Positions 1-9,200 of a DNA stretch of 64,000 nt are shown here, piece after piece. The stretch comes from Acidovorax sp. GBBC 1281. Lineage in GTDB: Bacteria; Pseudomonadota; Gammaproteobacteria; Burkholderiales; Burkholderiaceae_C. The stretch covers positions 1,124,001 to 1,188,000 of the forward strand of contig NZ_CP097269.1 in the NCBI RefSeq assembly GCF_028473645.1, read 5' to 3'. A model generated the notes under the pieces. The model searched no databases and was not told the origin of the DNA. It was given only the letters and a program-made list of their open reading frames with translations. The translations under genes were made by a program, and so were the position numbers. Each line of letters opens with the position of its first letter. Position 1 is the stretch's first letter.

Positions 1-337
1 CGCCGCGCAGCGCGGCCACCGGCGGCGCAAAGCTGCCCGAGGTGGCGGAAAAATCGACGGACACGCCGTCAGTAATGGCGCTGGCGACCCCCGCCTGCAC
101 CGTGAGGGAGACCGGCACGCTGGCTCCGGCGTCGAATACATCCTGGTCGAGCGGGGCGGCGAAGGCGGCCTGCGCACCTGCCGTGGCGGCTTCGGCTTTT
201 TGCGCCGAGGTTTCTGTGGGTTCACTGCTGCCGCCCCCGCAGCCGGCCAGCCCTGCGGCGAGCAATCCGGAGACCGACCAGAACGACAGCCGCAGCGCAG
301 CGCGGCTCGGCAAGGCACGATGGATCGCGTTCGGCAT
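1..337 (-). CDS. Ig-like lipoprotein, 5' part only (runs off the window)
   Basis: This is the first 112 codons of a minus-strand gene that continues beyond base 1. The start ATG (335-337) has a strong SD, GGGAGG, 4 nt upstream. The N-terminus is a lipoprotein signal: positively charged start, hydrophobic stretch, then LAAGLAGC with the lipobox Cys at about residue 33, followed by GGGSS. After a short linker comes a beta-rich segment (VFDAGASVPVSLTVQAG, then VDFSATSGSF) that resembles the start of a bacterial Ig-like domain; this is a recalled resemblance. It begins 71 nt after the pelG stop on the same strand with no obvious terminator between, so it may be co-transcribed with pel. Function is unknown. 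A surface-anchored adhesin or matrix protein is an inference. Confidence 0.6.
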   Translation of the reverse strand, partial: MPNAIHRALPSRAALRLSFWSVSGLLAAGLAGCGGGSSEPTETSAQKAEAATAGAQAAFAAPLDQDVFDAGASVPVSLTVQAGVASAITDGVSVDFSATSGSFAPPVAALRG

Positions 338-408
338 GGCGCCTCCCTTTTTTCTGTGGCCCGGGTGGATTTCAGTTTTTTGCCATTGTCCACCGAACGC
401 GGGCCGGG

Positions 409-1782
409 CTACTGCAGCATGAAGGTTTCGTACTCCAGCCGGTTGAGTTGGCGCGACAGCAGGTACATGCCGGTGCACAGCGTGAGCAGCGTGGACAGCG
501 CGAAACCGTAGCCATACAGGGCCGCGCCGGCATACAGCGTGAAGCCGGTGAGCGCGATGTTCAGCAGCACGAACTGCACGCACAGCAGCAGCACGATGCG
601 GCGCTGGTCCAGGTAGAAGAACACGTTCAGGATGGCCATCAGCCCCACCTGCAGGCCCGCGCCGATCACCTGCACGTGCAGCAGCGGCAGGTACAGCCGC
701 GAGATGCCCAGCACGTCCAGCAGCGCCGGGCCAGCCACGAAGGTGACCAGGATGGCCAGCGTCTGGATCTTGCCGATCTCGCCCAGCCCTTGCTGGATCG
801 AATAGACCATCTCGTCGCGCATGGCCTCGATGTACTCGAGCGAGCCGCCGCTGCGCACCGCGTCGTAGAACTTGTCGTAGTACTCGACGAAGTCGGTCTC
901 GATGCGCACCAGGAACACCGCCATGCCCGGAATGATGGACAGGTAGGCCAGGAACACCGGCAGGTCGTAGATGAGCGATGCGCGCAGCCCGCCGATGATG
1001 TTCTGGGACGTCGGCGGGAAGTACCAGAACATGAACTTGTCGATCCAGATCCCGAAGTTGTAGAGGAACCCGATAGCCACGAGCGACGGATACAGCAGCT
1101 TGCGCTCCGCGAAGTCGAACGCGATCAGCCGCCCCTTGGGGTTGAATTCCTGCACCACCAGGATCCACATGCCGGCCAGCAGCAGGTAGTTGCCCAGCAC
1201 GAAGCCCGTCAGCAGCCCCTCCATGCCCCAGGGGCGCATGAAGAGCGAGCCGATCACGATCACCGCGTAGGCCAGCCCGAACAGCACCACGATCTCCTTG
1301 TAGCGCTTCATGCCCGACAGCAGCACCGTCAGCACCCACACGTCGCACATCAGGGTGAAGCCCGCCAGCATCAGCATGCGGTACACCAGCCCCAGGTTGG
1401 GCAGCAGCAGGAACAGCGCGATCGTGCCCAGGGCACCGGCCACGAGCGTGACCACCAGCAGCAGCCCGTGCAGGTTGGGCAGGATGAGGTCCTTGCGCTT
1501 TTCGAAGAGCCGGTCGGACACGAAGCGCGTGAAGGCCAGCTGCACCAGCCCCGTGAGGATCAGGCTGCCCGCCACCATGTAGGTGACCGAGGTCTGGAAC
1601 TGCGTGACCAGAAAGCCCGGCACCACCACGCTGGCGCTGAAGATACCGATGAGCAGGATGCCCACGATGGAGAAGACCCACGGGCCCGAGCCGATCACGC
1701 CCGCATAGGCGTAGGCCTGCACCAGGCTCACCAGCGTGTTCTTGCGCAGCATGCGGCGCAGTTCGAATCCGATGCCAGCCAT
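409..1782 (-). CDS. pelG: PelG, inner-membrane Pel polysaccharide transporter
   Basis: This 457-residue polytopic membrane protein has about 12 hydrophobic segments and starts MAGIGFELRRMLRKNT, a typical PelG N-terminus. In the Pel system PelG works with PelD, PelE and PelF in the inner membrane and is thought to carry the growing polymer across it. The length matches the family. Its start overlaps the pelF stop by 1 nt (position 1782), which suggests translational coupling. It is the last of the seven pel genes. The next gene on this strand is the lipoprotein at 1-337. Confidence 0.95.
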   Translation of the reverse strand: MAGIGFELRRMLRKNTLVSLVQAYAYAGVIGSGPWVFSIVGILLIGIFSASVVVPGFLVTQFQTSVTYMVAGSLILTGLVQLAFTRFVSDRLFEKRKDLILPNLHGLLLVVTLVAGALGTIALFLLLPNLGLVYRMLMLAGFTLMCDVWVLTVLLSGMKRYKEIVVLFGLAYAVIVIGSLFMRPWGMEGLLTGFVLGNYLLLAGMWILVVQEFNPKGRLIAFDFAERKLLYPSLVAIGFLYNFGIWIDKFMFWYFPPTSQNIIGGLRASLIYDLPVFLAYLSIIPGMAVFLVRIETDFVEYYDKFYDAVRSGGSLEYIEAMRDEMVYSIQQGLGEIGKIQTLAILVTFVAGPALLDVLGISRLYLPLLHVQVIGAGLQVGLMAILNVFFYLDQRRIVLLLCVQFVLLNIALTGFTLYAGAALYGYGFALSTLLTLCTGMYLLSRQLNRLEYETFMLQ

Positions 1783-3314
1783 CAGCGGGGGCCCTCCGTC
1801 TTCTGGAACGCGGTCTCGTACACGCGGCGGTAGCGGTCGAACATCATGGTGTCGGTGTAGTAGCGCTCCACGCGCGCGATGGCCGCCCGGCTGGCGCTCT
1901 CCCAGGCGGCGGGGTCGTTGAGCAGCGACAGCGAGGCGTCGGCCAGGCGCTGCGGGTCGGCGATCGGCACCACCTTGCCCGAGGCGCCCAGCGCCTTGTC
2001 TTCATCGTCCAGCCCTTCGATGAGCTGGCGGCACGACCCCACGTCGGTGGACACGGTGGGCACGCCCGCGGCGTAGCCCTCCAGGATCACCAGAGGCAGC
2101 GCCTCGCTGATCGACGACAGGATCACCAGCCCGATGCGCGGCATGAGGTCTTCCACGCGCTGAAAGCCCAGGAAGCGGATGTTCTGCTCCAGTCCCAGGC
2201 TGCGCACGAGGTTCGTGCATTCCTGGGCATAGGCCGGGTCCTCCTCGGTCGGGCCGGCGATCCAGCCCTCGGCCTGCGGCAACTGGTTGACCACGCGGCG
2301 CATGGCGCGGATGAAGGTTTTGATGTCCTTGATGGGCACCACCCGGCCGATGAGGCACAGAATCGGCGGCACCTGGGCGGGGCGCTTGTCGCGCAGCGGC
2401 GCGAAGCGGCCCAGGTTGATGCCGTTCGGGATGTTGAAGGTGCGCGATGCCTCGGCGCCATCGGTCACCTGGCGCAGCCGGTTGGTTTCGTAGAGCGCGA
2501 TGATCGGGTCGGCGGCCGCGTAGCAGTAGTAGCCCAGCCATTCGAAGAACTGGATCCACATCTGGCGGAAGTACGACAGCTCGGTCGGATCGCGCTGGAA
2601 GATGTTGCGGTTGTCGCGGATCCACTCGCTCTTGAACAGGTCGATCTTGCGTTCCTTGGTGTAGATGCCGTGCTCCGACAGGATCAGCGGCACACCGCGC
2701 GCCTGCTCGATCAGCCCGCCGAGGAAGCCGGCGTACCCCGTGGAGGCGCAATGCACCACGCGCACCGGAATGAGCTGCTGCGCCACGCGGGCCAGCGTCC
2801 ACAGCGGCTGATACATGATGCGCACCGTCCAGAAGTAGTCCACGAACGACGGGTCGGTGCAATGGTCGCGGTAGCTCTTGCAGATGATTTCCCAGGCCCG
2901 CTCGCTGTAGAGGAAATCCTCCAGCGGCAGGCGCCCGCCCGGCTGCATCTGCTGGGTGATCTCGCGGAACGCGGCCATCGTCTCCGGGCTGCGGTCGCCC
3001 GTGCGGAACGACTCGACCAGGGTGTGCACCATGTCCAGGGCCGCGCGGCTGCCCTTGCGCCGCGCGGGCAGGGTGCGCACGCCCAGGTGGTCGTAGAGGT
3101 AGTGCTCCTCGAAGTGCACGACGTTCGGCGGCAGCTCGTACTTGAACGCGGAATAGTCCTCGCGGCGGCTGCCCAGGAAGACGATGACAAAGCGGTACTC
3201 CGGGTAGGCGCGGATGATCTGGTTGATCCAGCTCGACACGCCCCCGCTCACATAGGGGAAGGTGCCCTCCAGCAGCAGGGCCACGTCCGCCTCGCTGGCT
3301 TTGGGCCCTGTCAT
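1782..3314 (-). CDS. pelF: PelF, cytosolic GT4-family glycosyltransferase for Pel
   Basis: The 510-residue product starts MTGPKASEADVALLLEGTFPYVSGGVSSW. It has the GT-B N-terminal GGVSSW loop and, near the C-terminus, the E-x7-E motif of retaining GT4 enzymes (EALPLVILE) followed by GYAAGVPTVSTDVG. PelF polymerises the sugar nucleotide precursor of Pel, UDP-GalNAc-type donors being known for the family. The frame stays open far upstream, but the homologous part begins at this ATG, which overlaps the pelE stop (TGA 3311-3313) by 4 nt. The length agrees with PelF of Pseudomonas (about 507 aa). Confidence 0.95.
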   Translation of the reverse strand: MTGPKASEADVALLLEGTFPYVSGGVSSWINQIIRAYPEYRFVIVFLGSRREDYSAFKYELPPNVVHFEEHYLYDHLGVRTLPARRKGSRAALDMVHTLVESFRTGDRSPETMAAFREITQQMQPGGRLPLEDFLYSERAWEIICKSYRDHCTDPSFVDYFWTVRIMYQPLWTLARVAQQLIPVRVVHCASTGYAGFLGGLIEQARGVPLILSEHGIYTKERKIDLFKSEWIRDNRNIFQRDPTELSYFRQMWIQFFEWLGYYCYAAADPIIALYETNRLRQVTDGAEASRTFNIPNGINLGRFAPLRDKRPAQVPPILCLIGRVVPIKDIKTFIRAMRRVVNQLPQAEGWIAGPTEEDPAYAQECTNLVRSLGLEQNIRFLGFQRVEDLMPRIGLVILSSISEALPLVILEGYAAGVPTVSTDVGSCRQLIEGLDDEDKALGASGKVVPIADPQRLADASLSLLNDPAAWESASRAAIARVERYYTDTMMFDRYRRVYETAFQKTEGPR

Positions 3315-4324
3315 GGCGCGCTCCAGTAGTCGAGGACGGGGCGCAGCCGGGGCAGCGCGCGCCACTGGTTGAGCTGCTGCACCAGTTCGCGCGTCTGCGC
3401 GAAGTCGCGCCGCTCGAAGCACAGTTCGGCCTGGTAGGGCAGTACGCGCGTGGCGGGCAATCCCAAGTTCCGGGCGAGCGCGTAGGCGGCTTCGGCCTCT
3501 TCCACGCGGCCCAGCAGGTGCAGCAGGCGGCCGCGGCGCAGGTTCAGTTGCGGATGGTCCGGCTGCTGCGCCAGCACCTGGTCGCAGTACTGCAGCGATT
3601 CCTTCACGGCGTGGTCGCGCAGGTCGCCCTGCACCAGCTCCTGGTAGACCAGCTCCCAATACAGGTCGGACAGCCGGAAGGCCGATTCGACGGTGAGCGG
3701 CCCCGGCACGTCGCCTTCGGTCTCCTTGGCCAAGCGCAGCGCATCCAGTTCGCTGTCGATGGTGCGGTTGATGCGCTTTTCCAGGGTGTCCAGCATGCCG
3801 TAGGCGAGCAGGCGCAAATCCTCGCTCGGATCGCTCAGCACCGTTCGCAAAAGGGGCGAGGCAATGCGGCCGGACACATGCTGCAGCGCCACCATGGCGC
3901 GCATGCGCGTCTGCATCGGGGCCTGGCTGTTGCCCAAGAAGGACCGCAAACCGGACTGGCGAAAGCTCCCCTGCATGCGCTGGTGGCGATCGAACTCCGG
4001 CAGCCGCAGCGATTCGAAGTCGCCCTGCGACGAGGGGCTGCGGTAGATGCGCAGCACCACCACGGCGGCGATCACCCCGATGAATCCGACGATGGGCACG
4101 GCATAGCTGAACACCGCCATCAGGCCCAGCACCGGTGCCCGTGGCCGGGCCTGCTCGCCCGACAGCAGGGGCAGCAGAAAGAAGGACAGCATTACGCAGG
4201 CCAGGGCGTGCACCAGCAGGTAGCTCGACAGGGCCGCATCCGTGTGGCCCTGCAGCAGCGCGGGCCCGCTCCATGCGCCGATCTCCAGCAGCAGCGCGGA
4301 GATGGCGAACTTGAGGTTAAGCAT
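3311..4324 (-). CDS. pelE: PelE, membrane/TPR component of the Pel synthase complex
   Basis: The 337-residue protein has two N-terminal hydrophobic hairpins (LLVHALACVMLSFFLLPLL and the VFSYAVPIVGFIGVIAAVVVL segment) and then an alpha-helical cytosolic part. That part ends in TPR-like repeats (CDQVLAQQPDHPQLNLRRGRLLHLLGRVEEAEAAYALA). This is the known PelE layout. PelE bridges PelD and PelF at the inner membrane. Its start overlaps the end of pelD by 8 nt and its end overlaps the pelF start, so pelD-E-F are tightly coupled. Confidence 0.93.
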   Translation of the reverse strand: MLNLKFAISALLLEIGAWSGPALLQGHTDAALSSYLLVHALACVMLSFFLLPLLSGEQARPRAPVLGLMAVFSYAVPIVGFIGVIAAVVVLRIYRSPSSQGDFESLRLPEFDRHQRMQGSFRQSGLRSFLGNSQAPMQTRMRAMVALQHVSGRIASPLLRTVLSDPSEDLRLLAYGMLDTLEKRINRTIDSELDALRLAKETEGDVPGPLTVESAFRLSDLYWELVYQELVQGDLRDHAVKESLQYCDQVLAQQPDHPQLNLRRGRLLHLLGRVEEAEAAYALARNLGLPATRVLPYQAELCFERRDFAQTRELVQQLNQWRALPRLRPVLDYWSAP

Positions 4325-5717
4325 GGGCCATCCCGTTCAGCCGCTTGAGCACGGCCAGGGGCTCGCCGTTCAGCGGGATGATGTGCGGAAACACGCCGGC
4401 CTCGGCCAGCGGCTTGCCGCTCTTTTGGCCCGACCAGACCTCCAGGCGGTTGATGTAGCCCTCGGCGGTGGCGTTGTCGCCCAGCGGCATCAGCATGGCG
4501 AGCACCTGGCGATCATTGCCGGTGATGAGCCAGCTTTCGTCCAGCTCGCGTTTCAGCCGCTCGATCTGGCCCGGCAGGCCGGCCTCCATGGCGCGCGGCA
4601 GGAACTCCAGCGCCACGATCACGCTGGGCACCTTTGCCGTGTCGCGGATGTGGGCCAGGCGCTGCGCTTCGAAGGCGAAGTCGGCGGGGCACTGCGGCAG
4701 CTCCTTCAGGATCGGCGCGGCCACCGTCTGCATGGCCAGGCCGTCGGTGTAGTAGCCCAGCAGCAGGTTGATGGTCTGCAGGTTCTCGGCCTGCAGCGAG
4801 AAGAACGGCATGTCCTCGATCACCAGCAGCCCGTAGATCTCGCCCCCTAAGTCCAGCAGCGGCGCGGCGGCGAGGTAGCGGGTCTGCTGCTGGTCCGCCA
4901 GCATCTGGCTTACGTGGCAGAGCTTGCGGGTTTCCAGTGCCTGTTGCACGAGCGGGTCGCGCGCGTCCAGCTCGGCGCCGCTGCCGATGCGGGCCACGGC
5001 CCGGGCTTCGATGCTGTCTTCCGTGGCGGCGTACAGCGCCGCGGATTCGAGCTGGCAGTACTGGGCCAGTAGCCGCAGCAGGGTCTGCGCGCCCTGGGCC
5101 GCGTCCTCTTCGGAGCCGCCCAGCGCCTGCAGCGTGGACAGTGCATCGCGCATGGACATCGGCCGGCCGATCAGCTCCTGCTCCAGGCGGTCGTGCGACA
5201 GGCGCAGCAGGTAGTACTGGCGCACCAGGTGCTCCAGGCGCTGGTCCAGGTACAGCTGCACGTTCTCGGCCCGGCGGGTGCGCGCCTGCCAGAGGCTGGA
5301 GAACTCGCCCACCAGCATCACGAGGATCAGGCCGCCGAGAAAGAAGATCTGCGGAAAGGTGTCGTAGTGCCCGAAGTTGAGCGCCAGCCAGCCGGCCAGC
5401 AGCACGCAGGCGCCGCCCAGCCCGGCCAGCGGGCCGTAGCGCAGGGCCACGATCACCGGGGCCAGCCAGGACCACGGGAACGCGGCCTCGCTCCACAGCG
5501 GGTCGAAAGGCTCCAGCAGCATGCCCAGCGCGAGCGCGATGATCGGCAATAGCAGCGTCTCGCCCAGCATGATGGCCGGACGGGTATCGGTGTCGGCCAG
5601 CTTGCCCAGCAGGTTGGAGGGCAGGTGCCGCACGCTCGGCTTGGCCGGCGGCTCGGGCGCTGCCGCCCCGACGGTGCGCCGCCGCTGTTCCACCGACGAG
5701 GGGGTCTCTGATGCCAT
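4317..5717 (-). CDS. pelD: PelD, c-di-GMP receptor of the Pel synthase
   Basis: The 466-residue protein has four membrane segments at roughly residues 47-135, a helical linker, a GAF-like domain (about 190-325) and a degenerate GGDEF domain. The diguanylate cyclase active-site motif GGDEF is replaced by TGNDR (399-403), so no cyclase activity is expected. The inhibitory-site motif RxxD is intact as RELD (390-393), exactly five residues before TGNDR, as in the c-di-GMP-binding PelD of Pseudomonas. Pel production here should therefore be switched on post-translationally by c-di-GMP. It sits between pelC and pelE with very short spacing. Confidence 0.95.
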   Translation of the reverse strand: MASETPSSVEQRRRTVGAAAPEPPAKPSVRHLPSNLLGKLADTDTRPAIMLGETLLLPIIALALGMLLEPFDPLWSEAAFPWSWLAPVIVALRYGPLAGLGGACVLLAGWLALNFGHYDTFPQIFFLGGLILVMLVGEFSSLWQARTRRAENVQLYLDQRLEHLVRQYYLLRLSHDRLEQELIGRPMSMRDALSTLQALGGSEEDAAQGAQTLLRLLAQYCQLESAALYAATEDSIEARAVARIGSGAELDARDPLVQQALETRKLCHVSQMLADQQQTRYLAAAPLLDLGGEIYGLLVIEDMPFFSLQAENLQTINLLLGYYTDGLAMQTVAAPILKELPQCPADFAFEAQRLAHIRDTAKVPSVIVALEFLPRAMEAGLPGQIERLKRELDESWLITGNDRQVLAMLMPLGDNATAEGYINRLEVWSGQKSGKPLAEAGVFPHIIPLNGEPLAVLKRLNGMAHA

Positions 5718-5721
5718 GGCT

Positions 5722-6273
5722 TCAGCGGGCTCGGGACAGGCCGGAATCCAGCAGGTCGCGGATCAGCTTCTGCGCCACGCCGGAGAGGGCTTCGCGGCTC
5801 CAGCCGCTCTTGCCGCCGGTGCCGCTCCAGATCGTGTCGCCGGAGGCCACGTCGATGATCTGCAGCGTCACGCCCGCAGCGGGCTCGCCGTCCACGCCGA
5901 CCTTGTAGCGCCATTCGTCCACCGCCCCCGTGAGGGCGTACTTCGCCTGTTGCTCGCGTGCCCAGGCCAGCACTTCCTGCTGGCGCTTGGCGTCGCCCGC
6001 ATCGAACAGCGCTTCCTGCTGCGTGGTGGTGGGATAGCGCTGGATGCGGCCCACGCCGCGCGCGTGCAGCAGGGCCTGCGCGATGGCTTCGGCGCGGTTG
6101 CCGGCCAACGGAGTCTCGGTGTGGTTGGCGAACGGCAGCACCACCCACGTGGCATTGCGCTCCAGCGCGGGGGGCTCGCCCCGGTCGATGGTGGAGCAGG
6201 CGGCCAGCAGCAGCAGGGCGCCGCCGGCGGCGAAAACTTGCAGGCGTTGCAGCAGGGTGCGGTGGTGTTGCAT
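5722..6273 (-). CDS. pelC: PelC, outer-membrane lipoprotein of Pel export
   Basis: The 183-residue lipoprotein has signal peptide MQHHRTLLQRLQVFAAGGALLLLAAC with the lipidated Cys at 26. The body (WVVLPFANHTETPLAGNRAEAIAQALL and the GDTIWSGTGGKSGWSREAL segment) matches PelC, which forms a dodecameric ring on the periplasmic face of the outer membrane and funnels Pel to PelB. The start is chosen for the AAGGA SD about 7 nt upstream. An alternative ATG 24 nt upstream (6297) overlaps the pelB stop by one base and would add MSSPKEST. Confidence 0.93.
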   Translation of the reverse strand: MQHHRTLLQRLQVFAAGGALLLLAACSTIDRGEPPALERNATWVVLPFANHTETPLAGNRAEAIAQALLHARGVGRIQRYPTTTQQEALFDAGDAKRQQEVLAWAREQQAKYALTGAVDEWRYKVGVDGEPAAGVTLQIIDVASGDTIWSGTGGKSGWSREALSGVAQKLIRDLLDSGLSRAR

Positions 6274-6296
6274 GGTGGATTCCTTTGGAGACGACA

Positions 6297-9200
6297 TCAG
6301 AAATGGAGACGGTAGGTGAACAGCAGGCTGCGCGTGAGGCCCTGCAGCTGCAGGCCCGACTTGCCCACGCCCCAGCTCAGGCCCAGGTGGTCGGAGCCGA
6401 GCACGCTGCCGGCCATGCCCAGGCGCAGCTCGTAGCCCGGGCCGAGCACGCTGTGCCAGGTGCGGCTGGCCGTGGCGAATGGCAGCAGGGCGCGCGTGTA
6501 TTCCTGCTCGTAGCGCATGTTGGTGGACACCTGCAGGCCATAGAAGCTGAAGCTCTCGGGCAGGAAGAAGTCCTGCCCCAGCGGGCCGGCGTTCACGGGC
6601 ACGTAGCGGCGCACTTCCAGGTCCCGCGGTGCGAGCGTGTTCAGGTCGCGCCGCGAAAAATCGTGGTGCGACCAGAACGCGCCGAACTCCAGCAGCGGCG
6701 TCTCCTGCCGGTAGGTGTGCGTGTAGTTGATCGACGTGTGGCGGCCGCTGCCCAGCGAGGCGCCGGTCTGCAGCGTGTAGCGCTCGTCGGCATAGCCGAT
6801 GGTGAACTGGTCCTGCCGCGTGGCCTGGTAGCGCAGGCTGGCGCCGGCGCGGTCCTTCATGCCGGCGATGCGCAGCGCCAGGCTTTCCTGGCTGGGCAGC
6901 TGCATGCCGAGTTCCATGCGCAGGGTCAGCCGGTTGTCGATGCGCTGCTCGTGCTCGACCTGCAGCGGCGTGTAGGCCAGAAAGCTCTCGCGGCGGCCGG
7001 CGCGGAACATCGTCTCGCCGTCGGGATGGCGCCAGCGCACCTGCACGTCCAGCGCACGCTCGTCGGGCGGGTTGCGCACCACGAGGACATTGGTGGCATG
7101 CCGGCGGATGCTGATGAAGTTCACGTCCATGGCCAGCCGCGGGCTGATGGCGATGTGGAACACCGCGTCGGCCTCGCTCTCGTCCATGCCGCCCAGCTGC
7201 TGGAACTGCAGCTTCGTGCCCGCGTGGTCGCTGAAGGCCAGCAGGCTTTCGGTGAGTTGCAGGTGCAGGGGCTGGTCGTCGTGCTGGTCCTGCTGGGCGT
7301 CGAAGGCGGCGGTCTGCGCGAGGCGGATGTCGTTCACGGCGCGCGCCGCGTTCACGCGGTCGTAGCGGGGCAGGCGTTCGTCGAACTCCTGTAGCAGCTG
7401 GCCGGTGGCGGCCTTGTCGTCTTCGGCCAGCGCGACCGTGATCTCGGCCCACAGCGGGCGGTTGCTGCGCACGCCGCGGCTGCGGGCGTACTGGTGCCAC
7501 AGGAAGCCGCGCTCGGCCGTGTATTCGCCGGCGTCCTGCAGCCAGCCGATGGCCGTCTCGGCCGCCGCGTTGGACATGCCGCCCTGGGCGTCGCGGTCCA
7601 GGCGCAGCAGTTCGCGCAGCACGTCGACCGAGGGGTCACCGGGCCGCTGCGTGAGGAACAGCCGGGTGCGGGCGATGCGCCGGGTCTGGTCCAGGCCTTC
7701 TTCGGTGAGCCAACGCTGGCGTGCCTGCGCGGGCGTGAGGCGCACGCCGCCGTCGCCCTTGCGCACCGATTTCCATTCGCGCGACAGCAGTTCGCGGCGC
7801 AGCCGCCACGAGCGGTCGGACTGCTGGTTCTGGTCCAGCGCGTCGGCGTAGTTCATGAGCCACAGGAAGTCGTCCTGGTGCTCCCGCAGGTGTGGCGTGA
7901 GGTAGCGGTCCAGCGCCACCTGCGGCAGCGACAGGGCCTGGTAGGCTGCCGCCAGCGCATCGTGCACATCGCTGTCGCGTGCCCAGCTGCGCTCCTGCGT
8001 GGCCAGCAGGGTGCGCAGCGAGACGGCATCGTTGCTGTCGATGAATAGCCACATCAGCGCCTGGCGCATCTCCGACGAATCGGGGCTCAGCCGCAGGCCG
8101 GCTTCGAAGTGCCGGCGCGCCTCGGGCAGGTTGCCGGTGTTCTGGTAGTAGGTGCCGGCCAGCCGCAGGAACTCGGGAATCTGCCAAAAGCGCGCCAGCG
8201 AGCGCCGGGTCGCCGTGGGGCTCGCGTCCAACTGGGCGAGCAGGGGGCCGAACGCCTCCCACCGGCTGCGACCCGAGTACAGCGCCAGGGCCTCGACCAG
8301 GTAGCGTGGCTCGTCGAAACGCTGCCAGGCCAGCACGGACACGCGCGCGGCCTCCAGCGGCTGGTCGGTGATGAGCAGGCGCACCAGGGCGTCGAAGTCC
8401 GACACATCCGTGCCCTTGGTTTCCACTAGGCGCCGGTAGGCCTGTACGGCCAGGTCGTTGCGCTCGCGGCTTTCGGCCAGTTGGCCCGTGAGCCGCCAGA
8501 AGTCGGTCTCCATGTCCTGCGCGGGCAATTGCTGCTGCTGGGCCGTCTCCAGCCACTTCAGGCCTTCGTCGGGCCGGCCGTGGGTGAGGGCAAGGATGGC
8601 CGCGCGCATGGCGCGGGCGGGCGTCACCTGGGCCTTGTCGGCCAGCAGGCGGCGCCAGTTGTCGAGCGCGAGGGTGGGCTGGCCTGCGCGTTCGGCGAGG
8701 TTGGCCAGCAGTTCCACCGCCTGCGGGCTCTTGGCGTGGTCCTTCAGGTAGTCGATGGCGGGCTGCGGTTCGCCGATGCGCTCATAGGCATCCACCAGCG
8801 CGCGCACCAGGTTGAAGTCGTCGGGCCGGCTGCGCAGCTGGTGGCGCAGGGCGAGCACCAGGGCACCGTCGTCGAACTGCCCCGGCGCCAGGCGCAGCAC
8901 GGCCTGCCAGGCGGCTTCCTTCTGCGTCTGCCGGGCGATGAAAAGCCAGTTTTCCAGCGCTGGGGCGGGGCGCTGCGTCCATTCGGACACCTGGGCCAGC
9001 CGCTCGCGCCACGCCAGGTTCTGCGGCTGCTGCTGCACGGCGGCATTGGCCAGCGCCCAGGCGTCGTCCAGCTTGCGGTTTTCGAGAAACACCTCGTAGC
9101 CCAGCGTGTAGATCTTGTCGTCGAAAGGCAGGCCGGGCGGCGGCACGTTGCGCGGCGCGGGCCGCGCGGCAGGGGTGGCCGGTGCGGCGGCGGTTGCTGC

